DNA from: Pinirhizobacter soli
Lineage (GTDB): Bacteria; Pseudomonadota; Gammaproteobacteria; Xanthomonadales; Rhodanobacteraceae
Direction of reading: 5' to 3'
NCBI RefSeq assembly: GCF_015905305.1
Contig: NZ_JADZLQ010000002.1
Location: 1 to 64,000, forward strand
Length of the DNA: 64,000 nucleotides
Position numbers and translations under genes: made by a program. How positions within the stretch are numbered: the first letter of the stretch is position 1; each line of letters starts with the position of its first letter. The notes under the pieces are model-generated. The model did no database searches. It was not told where the DNA came from and saw only the letters and a list, made by a program, of their open reading frames with translations. This document shows, piece after piece, positions 17,498-25,016 of this stretch.

Positions 17498-18103
17498 TTA
17501 CGGCGCCTTGCTCTGGCACGGGACGTAATCACCCCGCTCCTTCGCTCCACGGCCCAGCCACCAGGCCATCGCGGCACCGGCGATCAGCCAGCCCACCAGC
17601 TGATAGGCGAAGGTGCCGCCCACCAGCGCCGTGGGGAACGAGTACCAGTTGCCGAACGGCACGATGTTGGCCAGCACGCCGAACAGGCCCATCAGCCCGG
17701 CGATGATCACCCGCCGACAGAAGCTCATGGCGGCCGCGGCCATCACGAAGGCAAGGAACAAGGCGCACAAGGTATCGCCTATCCATTGCACCGTCAGTTG
17801 GTGGCCCATGGCGGTCATGTCCCGCGGTTCGCTGCGCAACACCACGAAGGCAAAGGGCTCGCGGCTGGATTTTTCGGACATGGCCTTCACCGCAGTGGCG
17901 TCGCCCATGTGTGCGGGGTCGGGCGAGGGCAGCAGGAAAGCGTGGTTGCCTGCGGGCAAGGCCACTTTCAAGGCGGCCAACGCGATGTCTTCATTCACGG
18001 GCTGGGCAAAGCCCGCTTCCCCTAGCGGCGTGGCCATGTGGGCGAAGGCGCCCCAGATGAACATCACGATCCCGCCCAGAATCCCGGCGATCAAGGTACG
18101 CAT
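17498..18103 (-). CDS. Membrane protein of unknown function
   Basis: I start at the ATG at 18103 (MRTLIAGILGGIVMFIWGAF), preceded by GGGGAGAAAACGC, giving 201 aa. Four hydrophobic segments are visible: residues 1-20, then after a periplasmic-looking domain of about 85 residues (GEAGFAQPVNEDIALAALK, DPAHMGDATAV), three C-terminal helices (LCALFLAFVMAAAAM, VIIAGLMGLFGVLANIVPFG, LVGWLIAGAAMAWWLG). It looks like an inner-membrane protein with a loop domain outside the cytoplasm. I do not recognise the family. The palindrome at 18185-18196 lies about 80 bp upstream and might control it. Confidence 0.7.
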   Translation of the reverse strand: MRTLIAGILGGIVMFIWGAFAHMATPLGEAGFAQPVNEDIALAALKVALPAGNHAFLLPSPDPAHMGDATAVKAMSEKSSREPFAFVVLRSEPRDMTAMGHQLTVQWIGDTLCALFLAFVMAAAAMSFCRRVIIAGLMGLFGVLANIVPFGNWYSFPTALVGGTFAYQLVGWLIAGAAMAWWLGRGAKERGDYVPCQSKAP

Positions 18104-18184
18104 GCGTTTTCTCCCCTCCCAAGGTGGAACGGACGATAGCGCGTTATTCGGCAAGCGAAACATGTCCGTGGATGGCTTACGGGC

Positions 18185-18196
18185 GACAACGTTGTC
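18185..18196. promoter_or_regulatory. LacI-family operator candidate (distal)
   Basis: GACAACGTTGTC is a perfect 12-bp palindrome with the central CG of LacI-family operators. The same 12 bases recur at 18375-18386, exactly 190 bp away. It lies between the divergent genes at 17498-18103 and 18531-19829 and may help form a repression loop. Confidence 0.55.
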
Positions 18197-18371
18197 AGAT
18201 CGGACAAGATCTTGGCTTGATCGTCCTGGGCGACTGGCGCTGCAGCGCAGCGTTGCGAATTGCCTGCCGTGGAAGGTTTTACTTCACAAACGGCCTTGCA
18301 TCGCAACATAAGCCGTTAAAACTCAAACGTTTACGTCTTCACGACCGATATCACACTTCGCTTCATTGGCG

Positions 18372-18389
18372 ATAGACAACGTTGTCATT
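18372..18389. promoter_or_regulatory. NagR-like operator upstream of the chitinase gene
   Basis: ATAGACAACGTTGTCATT matches 16 of 18 positions of the NagR box described for the N-acetylglucosamine regulon of Xanthomonadales (AATGACARCGYTGTCATT, from memory). It is centred about 150 bp upstream of the chitinase start, which fits control of a chitin-degrading enzyme by a GlcNAc-responsive LacI-family repressor. The regulator gene itself is not in the window. Confidence 0.65.
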
Positions 18390-18530
18390 CCGGTCTACAC
18401 CGGACACGGTTTCTCGGTTGACAGCAAGCGCAGGGACGCGGCACGGGCGGTGAGGGGCGCCTCGGGGGAGTCGATGGCGCGCCGCTCGACATTCCTTCCA
18501 TGGCGGTACATCTAACCGGAGGCAACACCC

Positions 18531-19829
18531 ATGAACCTTAAGACGTCCGGCCTTGCGCTCGGCACCCTTTCCAGTGCGCTCGGCGCCGCGCTGGCCACCC
18601 TCGCTCTTTCCGCCGTGCCCGTGCAGACGGCGGAAGCGGCAGGCACCTGCGCAGCAGCCTGGAGTGCTACCCAGGTGTACACCGGCGGCAACACCGCCAG
18701 TGAGAACGGCAACAACTACATCGCCAACTGGTGGACACAGGGCAACGACCCGGCCACCAACAGTGGCGGCAGCGGCTCGGGCCAGCCGTGGACTTCGCAA
18801 GGGTCATGTACGGGCGGTGGTGGCGGAACCACCCCGCCGGTGGATCCGCCGCCGCCGACCAACCCGCCGCCGGCCGCAGGCTCGCTGGTGTTCAGTCCTT
18901 ATAAGGACATCACCATAAACCTGGACTGGAACACCAACATCATGTCCACGCTGCTCACCGGCACCCGTATTCCGGTAGTGGGCAGTGGCAGCCTGGTGTC
19001 CACGCAGGTGCCGAACCTTGGCGCCATTACGCTTGCCTTTGCTACCGGCGAATGCGGCAGCGAGAACTGGGGCGGCGTGCCGGGTGCGTCGTTCGCGTCG
19101 GCCAATATCGCAAGGCTCAATAACGCTGGTGTGAACTACATCGTCTCCACCGGTGGCCAGGCGGGCGTCTTCAGCTGCGGCAGCACGGCGGGCATGGCGT
19201 CGTTCCTGAGCCGGTACGGTGGCTCTCACCTGATCGGCATCGACTTCGACATCGAGGGCGGCCAGTCGGCGGCCACGATCAATGGTCTGGTGTCGTCGGC
19301 GGTGTATGCGCAAGGCCTGAACCCGAACCTGCGTTTCTCCTTCACCCTGGCAACGCTTGGTGCGTCCGACGGCAGCTTCGGCGGTGTGAACTCGCTGGGC
19401 GACAGCGTGATCCGGGCGATCCAGGCATCGAGCCTGCAGAACTACACCATCAACCTGATGGTGATGGATTTCGGCGGACCAAGCGCGGGTGTGTGCGTGG
19501 TGAGCGGCGGCGTGTGCAACATGGGCCAGTCCGCGATCCAGGCGGTGAAGAACCTGCAGCACACCTACGGCACTCCGTTTAGCAAGATCGAGCTCACGCC
19601 GATGGTTGGCTTGAACGACAACACGTCGGAAACCACAAGCGTGGCCGATGTCGACACGATCACCGCGTACGCCGCCACCAATAAACTCGCCGGCGTGCAC
19701 TTCTGGTCGCTCGATCGCGACACGCCCTGCCCCGGCGGCTCCACGGGCTTCGCCTCGCCCACCTGCAGCTCGATCAATTCCACCACGCTGCAGTTCACCA
19801 AGCGGTTCCTCAGCGACCTAGGCCGCTAA
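18531..19829 (+). CDS. Secreted GH18 chitinase with chitin-binding domain
   Basis: The 432-aa protein starts at an ATG behind GGAGG. A signal peptide (residues 1-36, ending AVPVQTAEAA) precedes a CBM5/12-type chitin-binding module (about 38-92: AAWSATQVYTGGNTASENG, NWWTQGNDP). A Gly/Pro linker (about 93-118) leads to the GH18 barrel (about 120-432). The catalytic strand reads GIDFDIEGG near residues 236-243, with the acid glutamate of the DxDxE motif present. The enzyme should cut chitin outside the cell by substrate-assisted hydrolysis. It stands alone between a terminator and a region with NagR-like operators, so GlcNAc-type induction is likely. The catalytic domain resembles bacterial ChiD/ChiC-type enzymes. 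Confidence 0.9.
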   Translation: MNLKTSGLALGTLSSALGAALATLALSAVPVQTAEAAGTCAAAWSATQVYTGGNTASENGNNYIANWWTQGNDPATNSGGSGSGQPWTSQGSCTGGGGGTTPPVDPPPPTNPPPAAGSLVFSPYKDITINLDWNTNIMSTLLTGTRIPVVGSGSLVSTQVPNLGAITLAFATGECGSENWGGVPGASFASANIARLNNAGVNYIVSTGGQAGVFSCGSTAGMASFLSRYGGSHLIGIDFDIEGGQSAATINGLVSSAVYAQGLNPNLRFSFTLATLGASDGSFGGVNSLGDSVIRAIQASSLQNYTINLMVMDFGGPSAGVCVVSGGVCNMGQSAIQAVKNLQHTYGTPFSKIELTPMVGLNDNTSETTSVADVDTITAYAATNKLAGVHFWSLDRDTPCPGGSTGFASPTCSSINSTTLQFTKRFLSDLGR

Positions 19830-19847
19830 CCCTCAAGGGGAACCGAA

Positions 19848-19884
19848 GGGAGCGTCGTGCCATGGCACGGCGCTCCCTTTTTTT
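19848..19884 (+). terminator. Rho-independent terminator of the chitinase gene
   Basis: GGGAGCG (19848-19854) pairs with CGCTCCC (19871-19877), extended by CGTG/CACG around a short loop, and is followed by seven T. It begins 18 bp after the chitinase stop codon. Confidence 0.85.
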
Positions 19885-19899
19885 GCGCCGCCAGCCCTT

Positions 19900-19947
19900 C
19901 ACTAGGGGTCAGAGTCATTGCGGTTGCAATGACTCTGACCCCTAGTG
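19900..19947. repeat. REP-like palindrome, perfect 22-bp stem
   Basis: CACTAGGGGTCAGAGTCATT followed by GC pairs perfectly with its reverse complement around a GGTT loop. A shorter relative with the same core, GGGGTCAGAGT/ACTCTGACCCC, lies at 23764-23793. Shared core and intergenic position suggest a dispersed repeat family. There is no T run, so it is not simply a terminator. Confidence 0.7.
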
Positions 19948-20247
19948 ATTTTTGTGAGGGCGGCCACGCCTACACGGAAACGGCAACTGTATGTGATTGA
20001 TTTGTGAGCGTAATCGTTTGCGGGTAGTCAAAGTGATGACGTGTGCCGCAAAACCGTCAACCTGACCGGGGTTCGAAAGATTGACGAAAGATGGACCTGC
20101 CAACTCTCGGAGGGGGAGGGTCACTAAGGCTGGGGGCCGAGGTGAGTCCATTCCCGTACGACGCATCTGCAGTACTCGTTTAACGAAGTACCGGAGCCGA
20201 CCGGCAGGGCCGGCGGCACGTCTATGGGTTCATAAAGGACTTAAAGA
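19948..20247. promoter_or_regulatory. Upstream region of the S53 protease gene
   Basis: No gene is seen in these 300 bases. A LacI/PurR-like half-symmetric site, GCGTAATCGTTTGCGG, is at about 20008-20023. The promoter of the protease gene must lie here; I cannot fix its boxes. AAAGGACTTAAAGA just before 20248 serves as the ribosome binding site. Confidence 0.35.
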
Positions 20248-22737
20248 ATGAAGATCGAGGGTTCGAGTAAGTCATTCCGCAAAACGCTTCTTGCACTGGC
20301 CGTGACCTCGGCCGTGCTTTCGTTCTCGGCGCATGCCGCGGACAGTTGGGTGAGTACCAATACACGCGCTGCCATGCAGCCGTCCGCCGCCAGCAACGTC
20401 GCCACCACGCAAAGCGTGGCCGCCACGGGCTATACCCTTAATGTCACCGGTTCGCCGCACATCGACAGTGGCCTGGTCACGGCGCTTGCGCCCAGCCACC
20501 CGCTGCATGTGGAAGTGAGCCTGAAGCTTCGCAATCCGGAAGACCTCGCCGCGTTCAACCAGGCGGTGAATCAGCCGGGTAATGCCAACTTCGGTAAATT
20601 CCTCACCCCAGCGCAATTCAAGGCGCGCTTCGCGCCCACCGACGCCCAGGTGCAGAAGGTGGTGGCCCACCTGACGCAAGCCGGCTTCAGCAACATCCAG
20701 GTATCGCCGAACAACCTGATGGTCTCCGCCGACGGTACGGCCACCAACGCCACCAACGGCTTCAACACCACCATGAAGTCGTTCACGGCCAACGGCCGCG
20801 ACTTCTACGCCAACGACCAGCCGGCCATGGTGCCCGCGGCGCTGGGTGATTCCGTCAACGCCGTGCTGGGTCTGCAGAACGTGTCGGTGAAGCACACGCT
20901 GCACCACGTCTATCACCCCGAGAACATCGTGGTGCCCGGCTCCAGCGCCACCCCGCAGGCCGCAGGCTCCATCGGCGCGCACAACCCGCAGGACTTCGCC
21001 ACGATCTACGACAAGGGCTCGGTGCCGGCGGCGACCAACACCGCGGTGGGCATCATTACCTGGGGTTCGATGACCCAGACCATCAAGGATCTGAAAACCT
21101 TCACCACCAATGCGGGCCTGGCCACCGTCAACACGCTGGAAACGCGCGTTGGCAGCGGCACCTTCGCCAACGACAACGACAGCAACGGCGAATGGTCGCT
21201 CGACAGCCAGGACATCGTGGGTACGTCCGGCGGCGTGAAGCAGCTGATCTTCTATACCTCGGCCAACGGCAACAGCAGCAGTTCGGGTATTACCGACGCC
21301 GGGATTACCGCCACCTATAACAAGGCCGTCACCGACAACATCGTCAAGGTGATCAACGTGTCACTGGGTGAAGACGAAACGGCCGCCGAGCAGTCGGGCG
21401 TGCAGTCGGCGGACGATGCGATCTTCCAGCAGGCTGTGGCGCAAGGCCAGACCTTCTCGGTGAGCTCCGGCGACGCCGGCGTCTACCAGTGGTCCACCGA
21501 TCCGCAGTCGGGCTCGCCCGGTTATGTGGCGAACTCCGCCGGTACGGTGAAGATCGACCTCACCCACTATGGCGTGAGTGAGCCGGCCAGCTCCCCGTAC
21601 GTGATCCAGGTGGGCGGCACCACACTCTCCACCACGGGCACCACGTGGACGGGCGAAACCGTGTGGAATGAAGGCCTGGCCCAGATCGCACCGCCGACGT
21701 ACACCAACGAGCGCCTGTGGGCGACGGGCGGCGGCACCAGTGCGTTCGAGTCGGCTCCGTCCTGGCAGGTTACGGCGCTGGGCTCGGGCACCACCCATCG
21801 TGTGGGCCCGGATGTGTCTTTCGACGCGGCATCGTCGTCGGGCGCATTGATCATCGTGGATGGATCGACCGAGCAGGTGGGTGGTACCAGCCTTGCCTCG
21901 CCGATCTTCGTTGGCGTGTGGGCACGTATCGAGTCGGCGGCGAACAACACCATCGGCTTCCCGGCGTCGAACTTCTACGCCGCCTTCCCCACCAATGGGG
22001 CGATCCTGCATGACGTGACCTCGGGCAACAACGGTTACCAGAGCCACGGCTACACCGCCACCACGGGCTTCGACCAGGCCACCGGCTACGGCAGCCTGGA
22101 TATCTCCCAGCTCAACACCTATGCCCAGGCCCACTGGGCCACGGGTGGCGGCGGCGGTACCAACGTGCCGCCGGTGGCGAACTTCAGCGTGGTCACCAGT
22201 GGCCTTACCGCCACCTTCACCGACAGCTCCACCGATAGCGATGGCAGCATCGCCTCGCACAGCTGGACCTTCGGCGATGGCGGCACGTCCACGGCCACCA
22301 GCCCCAGCCACACCTATACGGCGGCAGGCACCTACACCGTGACCGAAACGGTTACCGACAACGGCGGCGCGACGAATGCGAAGTCGTCTTCCGTCACGGT
22401 AACCAGCAGTGGCGGCGGTGGCGGCAACGTGCTGCAGAACGGCGTGGCGGTAACTGGCCTGTCGGCCGCGCACAACGGCAAGCTCAACTACACCGTGGTT
22501 ATTCCTGCAGGCGCGACCAACCTGAAGATCGCCATCAGCGGTGGCACCGGCGATGCGGACCTCTACACGAAGTTCGGCTCCGCCCCCACCACCAGCAGCT
22601 ACGATTGCCGCCCGTACGTCACGGGTAACACCGAAAGCTGCTCGGTCACCCATCCTTCAACGGGCACGTACTACATCATGCTCAACGGGTATGCCGCTTT
22701 CACGGGCGTCACCTTGAAGGCGACCTGGACGAACTGA
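20248..22737 (+). CDS. Secreted S53 (sedolisin) peptidase with PKD and PPC domains
   Basis: This 829-aa exported protease has a signal peptide (about 1-30, SAVLSFSAHAA), an activation pro-domain (about 50-205: HPLHVEVSLKLRNPEDLAAF, NFGKFLTPAQFKARFAPT) and a catalytic domain (about 240-640). The glutamate and aspartate of the sedolisin triad are in GEWSLDSQDIVG (about 313-324), the oxyanion aspartate in VSSGDAGVY, and the serine in GGTSLASP (near 547). A PKD domain (about 645-720: VANFSVV, SSTDSDGSIASHSWTFGDG) and a C-terminal pre-peptidase domain (about 725-829: SGGTGDADLYTKFG) follow. It is close to xanthomonalisin and pseudomonalisin, acid-active and pepstatin-insensitive. It should digest protein outside the cell. 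Confidence 0.93.
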   Translation: MKIEGSSKSFRKTLLALAVTSAVLSFSAHAADSWVSTNTRAAMQPSAASNVATTQSVAATGYTLNVTGSPHIDSGLVTALAPSHPLHVEVSLKLRNPEDLAAFNQAVNQPGNANFGKFLTPAQFKARFAPTDAQVQKVVAHLTQAGFSNIQVSPNNLMVSADGTATNATNGFNTTMKSFTANGRDFYANDQPAMVPAALGDSVNAVLGLQNVSVKHTLHHVYHPENIVVPGSSATPQAAGSIGAHNPQDFATIYDKGSVPAATNTAVGIITWGSMTQTIKDLKTFTTNAGLATVNTLETRVGSGTFANDNDSNGEWSLDSQDIVGTSGGVKQLIFYTSANGNSSSSGITDAGITATYNKAVTDNIVKVINVSLGEDETAAEQSGVQSADDAIFQQAVAQGQTFSVSSGDAGVYQWSTDPQSGSPGYVANSAGTVKIDLTHYGVSEPASSPYVIQVGGTTLSTTGTTWTGETVWNEGLAQIAPPTYTNERLWATGGGTSAFESAPSWQVTALGSGTTHRVGPDVSFDAASSSGALIIVDGSTEQVGGTSLASPIFVGVWARIESAANNTIGFPASNFYAAFPTNGAILHDVTSGNNGYQSHGYTATTGFDQATGYGSLDISQLNTYAQAHWATGGGGGTNVPPVANFSVVTSGLTATFTDSSTDSDGSIASHSWTFGDGGTSTATSPSHTYTAAGTYTVTETVTDNGGATNAKSSSVTVTSSGGGGGNVLQNGVAVTGLSAAHNGKLNYTVVIPAGATNLKIAISGGTGDADLYTKFGSAPTTSSYDCRPYVTGNTESCSVTHPSTGTYYIMLNGYAAFTGVTLKATWTN

Positions 22738-22765
22738 CACCTTTAAAATGGGTGGGTAAAAAAGG

Positions 22766-22800
22766 AGGGCCCGGCAGCTTTTGCCGGGCCCTTTCTCGTT
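22766..22800 (+). terminator. Rho-independent terminator of the protease gene
   Basis: AGGGCCCGGCA (22766-22776) pairs with TGCCGGGCCCT (22782-22792) around a GCTTT loop and is followed by TTCTCGTTT, 28 bp after the protease stop codon. The T run is interrupted. Confidence 0.75.
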
Positions 22801-22884
22801 TGCTGCCATGGACAGAATTTCCCGTCACGCGGAATCGCGGGCCGTCATTTATATTCGGCCATTCCACCACCAACGGGAGTCGTC

Positions 22885-23367
22885 ATGGCCGGGCCCTATC
22901 AGCGCATTTCGCCGTTCCTCTGGTTCGATGACAAGGCCGAAGAAGCAGCGAAGCTCTACGTATCGATCTTCCCCAATTCAAAGATCCACGGCACCACGCA
23001 GTATCCCAAGGGCGACACCGGGCCCAGCGGACGGCCGCCGGGCTCGGTAATGACGGTGTCGTTTTCGCTGGACGGCCAGTTGGTGACCGCCATCAACGGC
23101 GGCCCGATGTTCAAATTCACCGAGGCGATTTCGCTGGTGGTGATGTGCCATGACCAGACGGAAATCGACCACTACTGGTCGAAGCTCGGCGAAGGTGGCG
23201 ATCCCAAAGCCCAGGTCTGCGGCTGGCTGAAAGACAAATATGGCCTGTCCTGGCAAATCGTGCCGGAGAATATTTCCGAGATCGCCAACAACCCGAAGGC
23301 GATGGAAGCGGTGATGCAGATGAAGAAGCTGGACCTGGCCGTCCTCAACAAAGCGCTCGCGTCGTAG
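22885..23367 (+). CDS. VOC-family protein, PhnB/3-demethylubiquinone type
   Basis: The 160-aa protein begins MAGPYQRISPFLWFDDKAEE and shows the PhnB-like pattern: ISPFLWFDDKAEEAAKLYVS, IFPNSKI, SVMTVSFSLDGQ, AINGGP and GWLKDKYGLSWQIVPE. These proteins have the vicinal-oxygen-chelate fold of two beta-alpha-beta-beta-beta units and are usually cytoplasmic. Members are often annotated as 3-demethylubiquinone-9 3-methyltransferase, but real catalysis is seldom shown and I would not assign it. It is a single gene between the protease terminator and the galactosidase cluster on the opposite strand. Confidence 0.85.
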   Translation: MAGPYQRISPFLWFDDKAEEAAKLYVSIFPNSKIHGTTQYPKGDTGPSGRPPGSVMTVSFSLDGQLVTAINGGPMFKFTEAISLVVMCHDQTEIDHYWSKLGEGGDPKAQVCGWLKDKYGLSWQIVPENISEIANNPKAMEAVMQMKKLDLAVLNKALAS

Positions 23368-23437
23368 CGGTTGGGGGTTGGGCGGTGGTTGCGTAAGCTG
23401 TAATGCGGGCGGCCTTGGGTGGCCGCCCGCACTACTT

Positions 23438-23686
23438 ATGACAAACAGGGGACTTCCATGCCCCATTCATTTCGCTAAGCCGCTTTCGTGCTCGGTGCCG
23501 GCGAAATTCCTGAAGAGCGATGGCGCGCAGACCATCTATCGTTTTGCCATATCCCAGAATGGTGGCCGATTCTGCGATTCACTCTTCAACAGCAACCTCA
23601 CGCTCACGCAGGTTTCCGGCGCTCAGCTGAAGGTCGCCTTTGACGCGGCCAGGAAAACGTGGAGCGGAGAGCTCAGCCCGCGCTAG
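23438..23686 (+). CDS. Short hypothetical protein, doubtful
   Basis: This frame of 82 aa (MTNRGLPCPIHFAKPL...) has a protein-like second half (DGAQTIYRFAISQNGGRFCD, NSNLTLTQVSGAQLKVAF) but no signal peptide and only a weak ribosome binding site. It may be a small real gene or the remnant of a larger secreted protein. It fills most of the gap between the VOC gene and the terminator of the alpha-galactosidase gene. Confidence 0.3.
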   Translation: MTNRGLPCPIHFAKPLSCSVPAKFLKSDGAQTIYRFAISQNGGRFCDSLFNSNLTLTQVSGAQLKVAFDAARKTWSGELSPR

Positions 23687-23708
23687 GCAGCGATGGGACC
23701 TAAAAAAG

Positions 23709-23736
23709 AAGGGCGGACAGGTCACTGTCCGCCCTT
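23709..23736 (-). terminator. Rho-independent terminator of the galactosidase operon
   Basis: A perfect 12-bp stem AAGGGCGGACAG/CTGTCCGCCCTT with loop GTCA is followed, on the minus strand, by CTTTTTTA. It lies about 65 bp beyond the stop codon of the alpha-galactosidase gene. Confidence 0.75.
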
Positions 23737-23763
23737 CGGCTGTCTGCTGGCCTGTAGAAGCGT

Positions 23764-23793
23764 CGGGGGTCAGAGTATTCACTCTGACCCCCG
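23764..23793. repeat. REP-like palindrome, second copy
   Basis: CGGGGGTCAGAGT (23764-23776) pairs with ACTCTGACCCCCG (23781-23793) around an ATTC loop. The GGGGTCAGAGT core is the same as in the 48-bp palindrome at 19900-19947. It lies between the alpha-galactosidase stop codon and its terminator. Confidence 0.7.
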
Positions 23794-23801
23794 CTCTATC
23801 T

Positions 23802-25016
23802 TCAGTTGTTGCTGATCCTATACATGGCGATCGCATGCGCCGGCAGGTTGACCTTGATGGAGCCGTCTCCGCTGGCGTCCGAGTGCTGCCAAAGGTCGCG
23901 AACCTTGTACTTGGCTGCAGCTTTCAGGCCAATCTCTTTAGCCGTCACGCTTGCATCCACCGCGGCATCGGTTTCGTTGAACACAGCCACCGCGCGGCTG
24001 CCGTCCTTCATGGGTTTGACGATCACATGGATGCCATCGGCGTCGCGCACCTGCTTGCCCTGCACGCCCAGCGGATCCTGGTCCACCGCGATCACTTCCT
24101 TGTTCAGCAGGATCTGCAGCGCATCGGGTTTGATCTTGCGAATGTCCGTGCCCACCAGGAGCGGCGACGCCATGATCGCCCAGAGACTGAAGTGGCTTTG
24201 GTACTCGACATCCGTCATGCCGCCATTGCCCACTTCCAGCATGTCCGGATCGTTCCAGTGGCCCAGCGAGGCATATTTGTCGAGCACCACGTTCTGCTTG
24301 AAGATCTTCAGCATCGAGGCATAGGTATCGGTGATGTCACCGGTGGTACGCCAGGACTGCGCCGATACCGGCGGCTTGCCGGCCCACAGCCACGGCTTGT
24401 TCTCGCCCCATTCGCACATGCTGAAGAAAATCTGCCGATGGGTGGCACGCAAGGCGTTGGCCATGTCCAGGTAGCGCTTGTGGGCATCGACCTTGTTGTT
24501 GTTGCAGTTGTCGTACTTCAGGTAATCCACGTCCCAGGATGCGAATGTCGCGGCGTCCTGTTTCTCGTGGCCCAGGCCACCGGGGAAACCACGGTTCTCC
24601 TGCAACGGCTCACAGGTGGACGTGCCGGCGCTCGAATACAGGCCGAACTTCAGGCCGTGCTCGTGGATGTAAGCGGCCAGTGCCTTGATCCCGCCAGGAA
24701 AGCGCTTCGGATTGGCCTGCAACGCGCCGTCCTTGTCGCGCTGCCAGTTGGCCCAGCAGTCATCGACGTTGACATAGGTGTAGCCGGCGTCCTTCAACCC
24801 CAGGCTGATGAACTTGTCGGCAACACCGCGGATCATGGCTTCGTCGAACTCGTCGCGGCAATGCGTGGAATTCCAGTTGTTGAAACCCATCTGCGGCAAG
24901 GGCGCACTGGCAGCGCCGGCAGCAGCGGCGCCAGCTGAAATAACGGAAACAACGGCGAACGAGACAGCAGTGCGCAGCCAACCGGCACGGCGATGGTTCT
25001 TAAGCTTCATCTTCAA
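23802..25016 (-). CDS. Alpha-galactosidase, GH27
   Basis: The 404-aa protein has a signal peptide (about 1-36, SAGAAAAGAASA) and the GH27 barrel: LPQMGFNNWNSTHC at the first strand, TYVNVDDCW, GLKFGLYSSAGTSTCE, the nucleophile aspartate in DYLKYDNC (near 169) and the acid/base aspartate in SWRTTGDITD (near 224). HWNDPDML and SPLLVGTDIRK are further family signatures. A small beta-sandwich closes the C-terminus. It should release terminal alpha-galactose in the periplasm. Its ATG overlaps the stop of the GH35 gene (ATGA at 25013-25016), and it is the last gene before a terminator. Confidence 0.93.
   Translation of the reverse strand: MKMKLKNHRRAGWLRTAVSFAVVSVISAGAAAAGAASAPLPQMGFNNWNSTHCRDEFDEAMIRGVADKFISLGLKDAGYTYVNVDDCWANWQRDKDGALQANPKRFPGGIKALAAYIHEHGLKFGLYSSAGTSTCEPLQENRGFPGGLGHEKQDAATFASWDVDYLKYDNCNNNKVDAHKRYLDMANALRATHRQIFFSMCEWGENKPWLWAGKPPVSAQSWRTTGDITDTYASMLKIFKQNVVLDKYASLGHWNDPDMLEVGNGGMTDVEYQSHFSLWAIMASPLLVGTDIRKIKPDALQILLNKEVIAVDQDPLGVQGKQVRDADGIHVIVKPMKDGSRAVAVFNETDAAVDASVTAKEIGLKAAAKYKVRDLWQHSDASGDGSIKVNLPAHAIAMYRISNN

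Noticed and set aside
20008-20023. PurR/LacI-like site GCGTAATCGTTTGCGG before the protease gene
   Set aside because: Only half of the symmetry is good and there is no second copy; mentioned as a weak site, not claimed.
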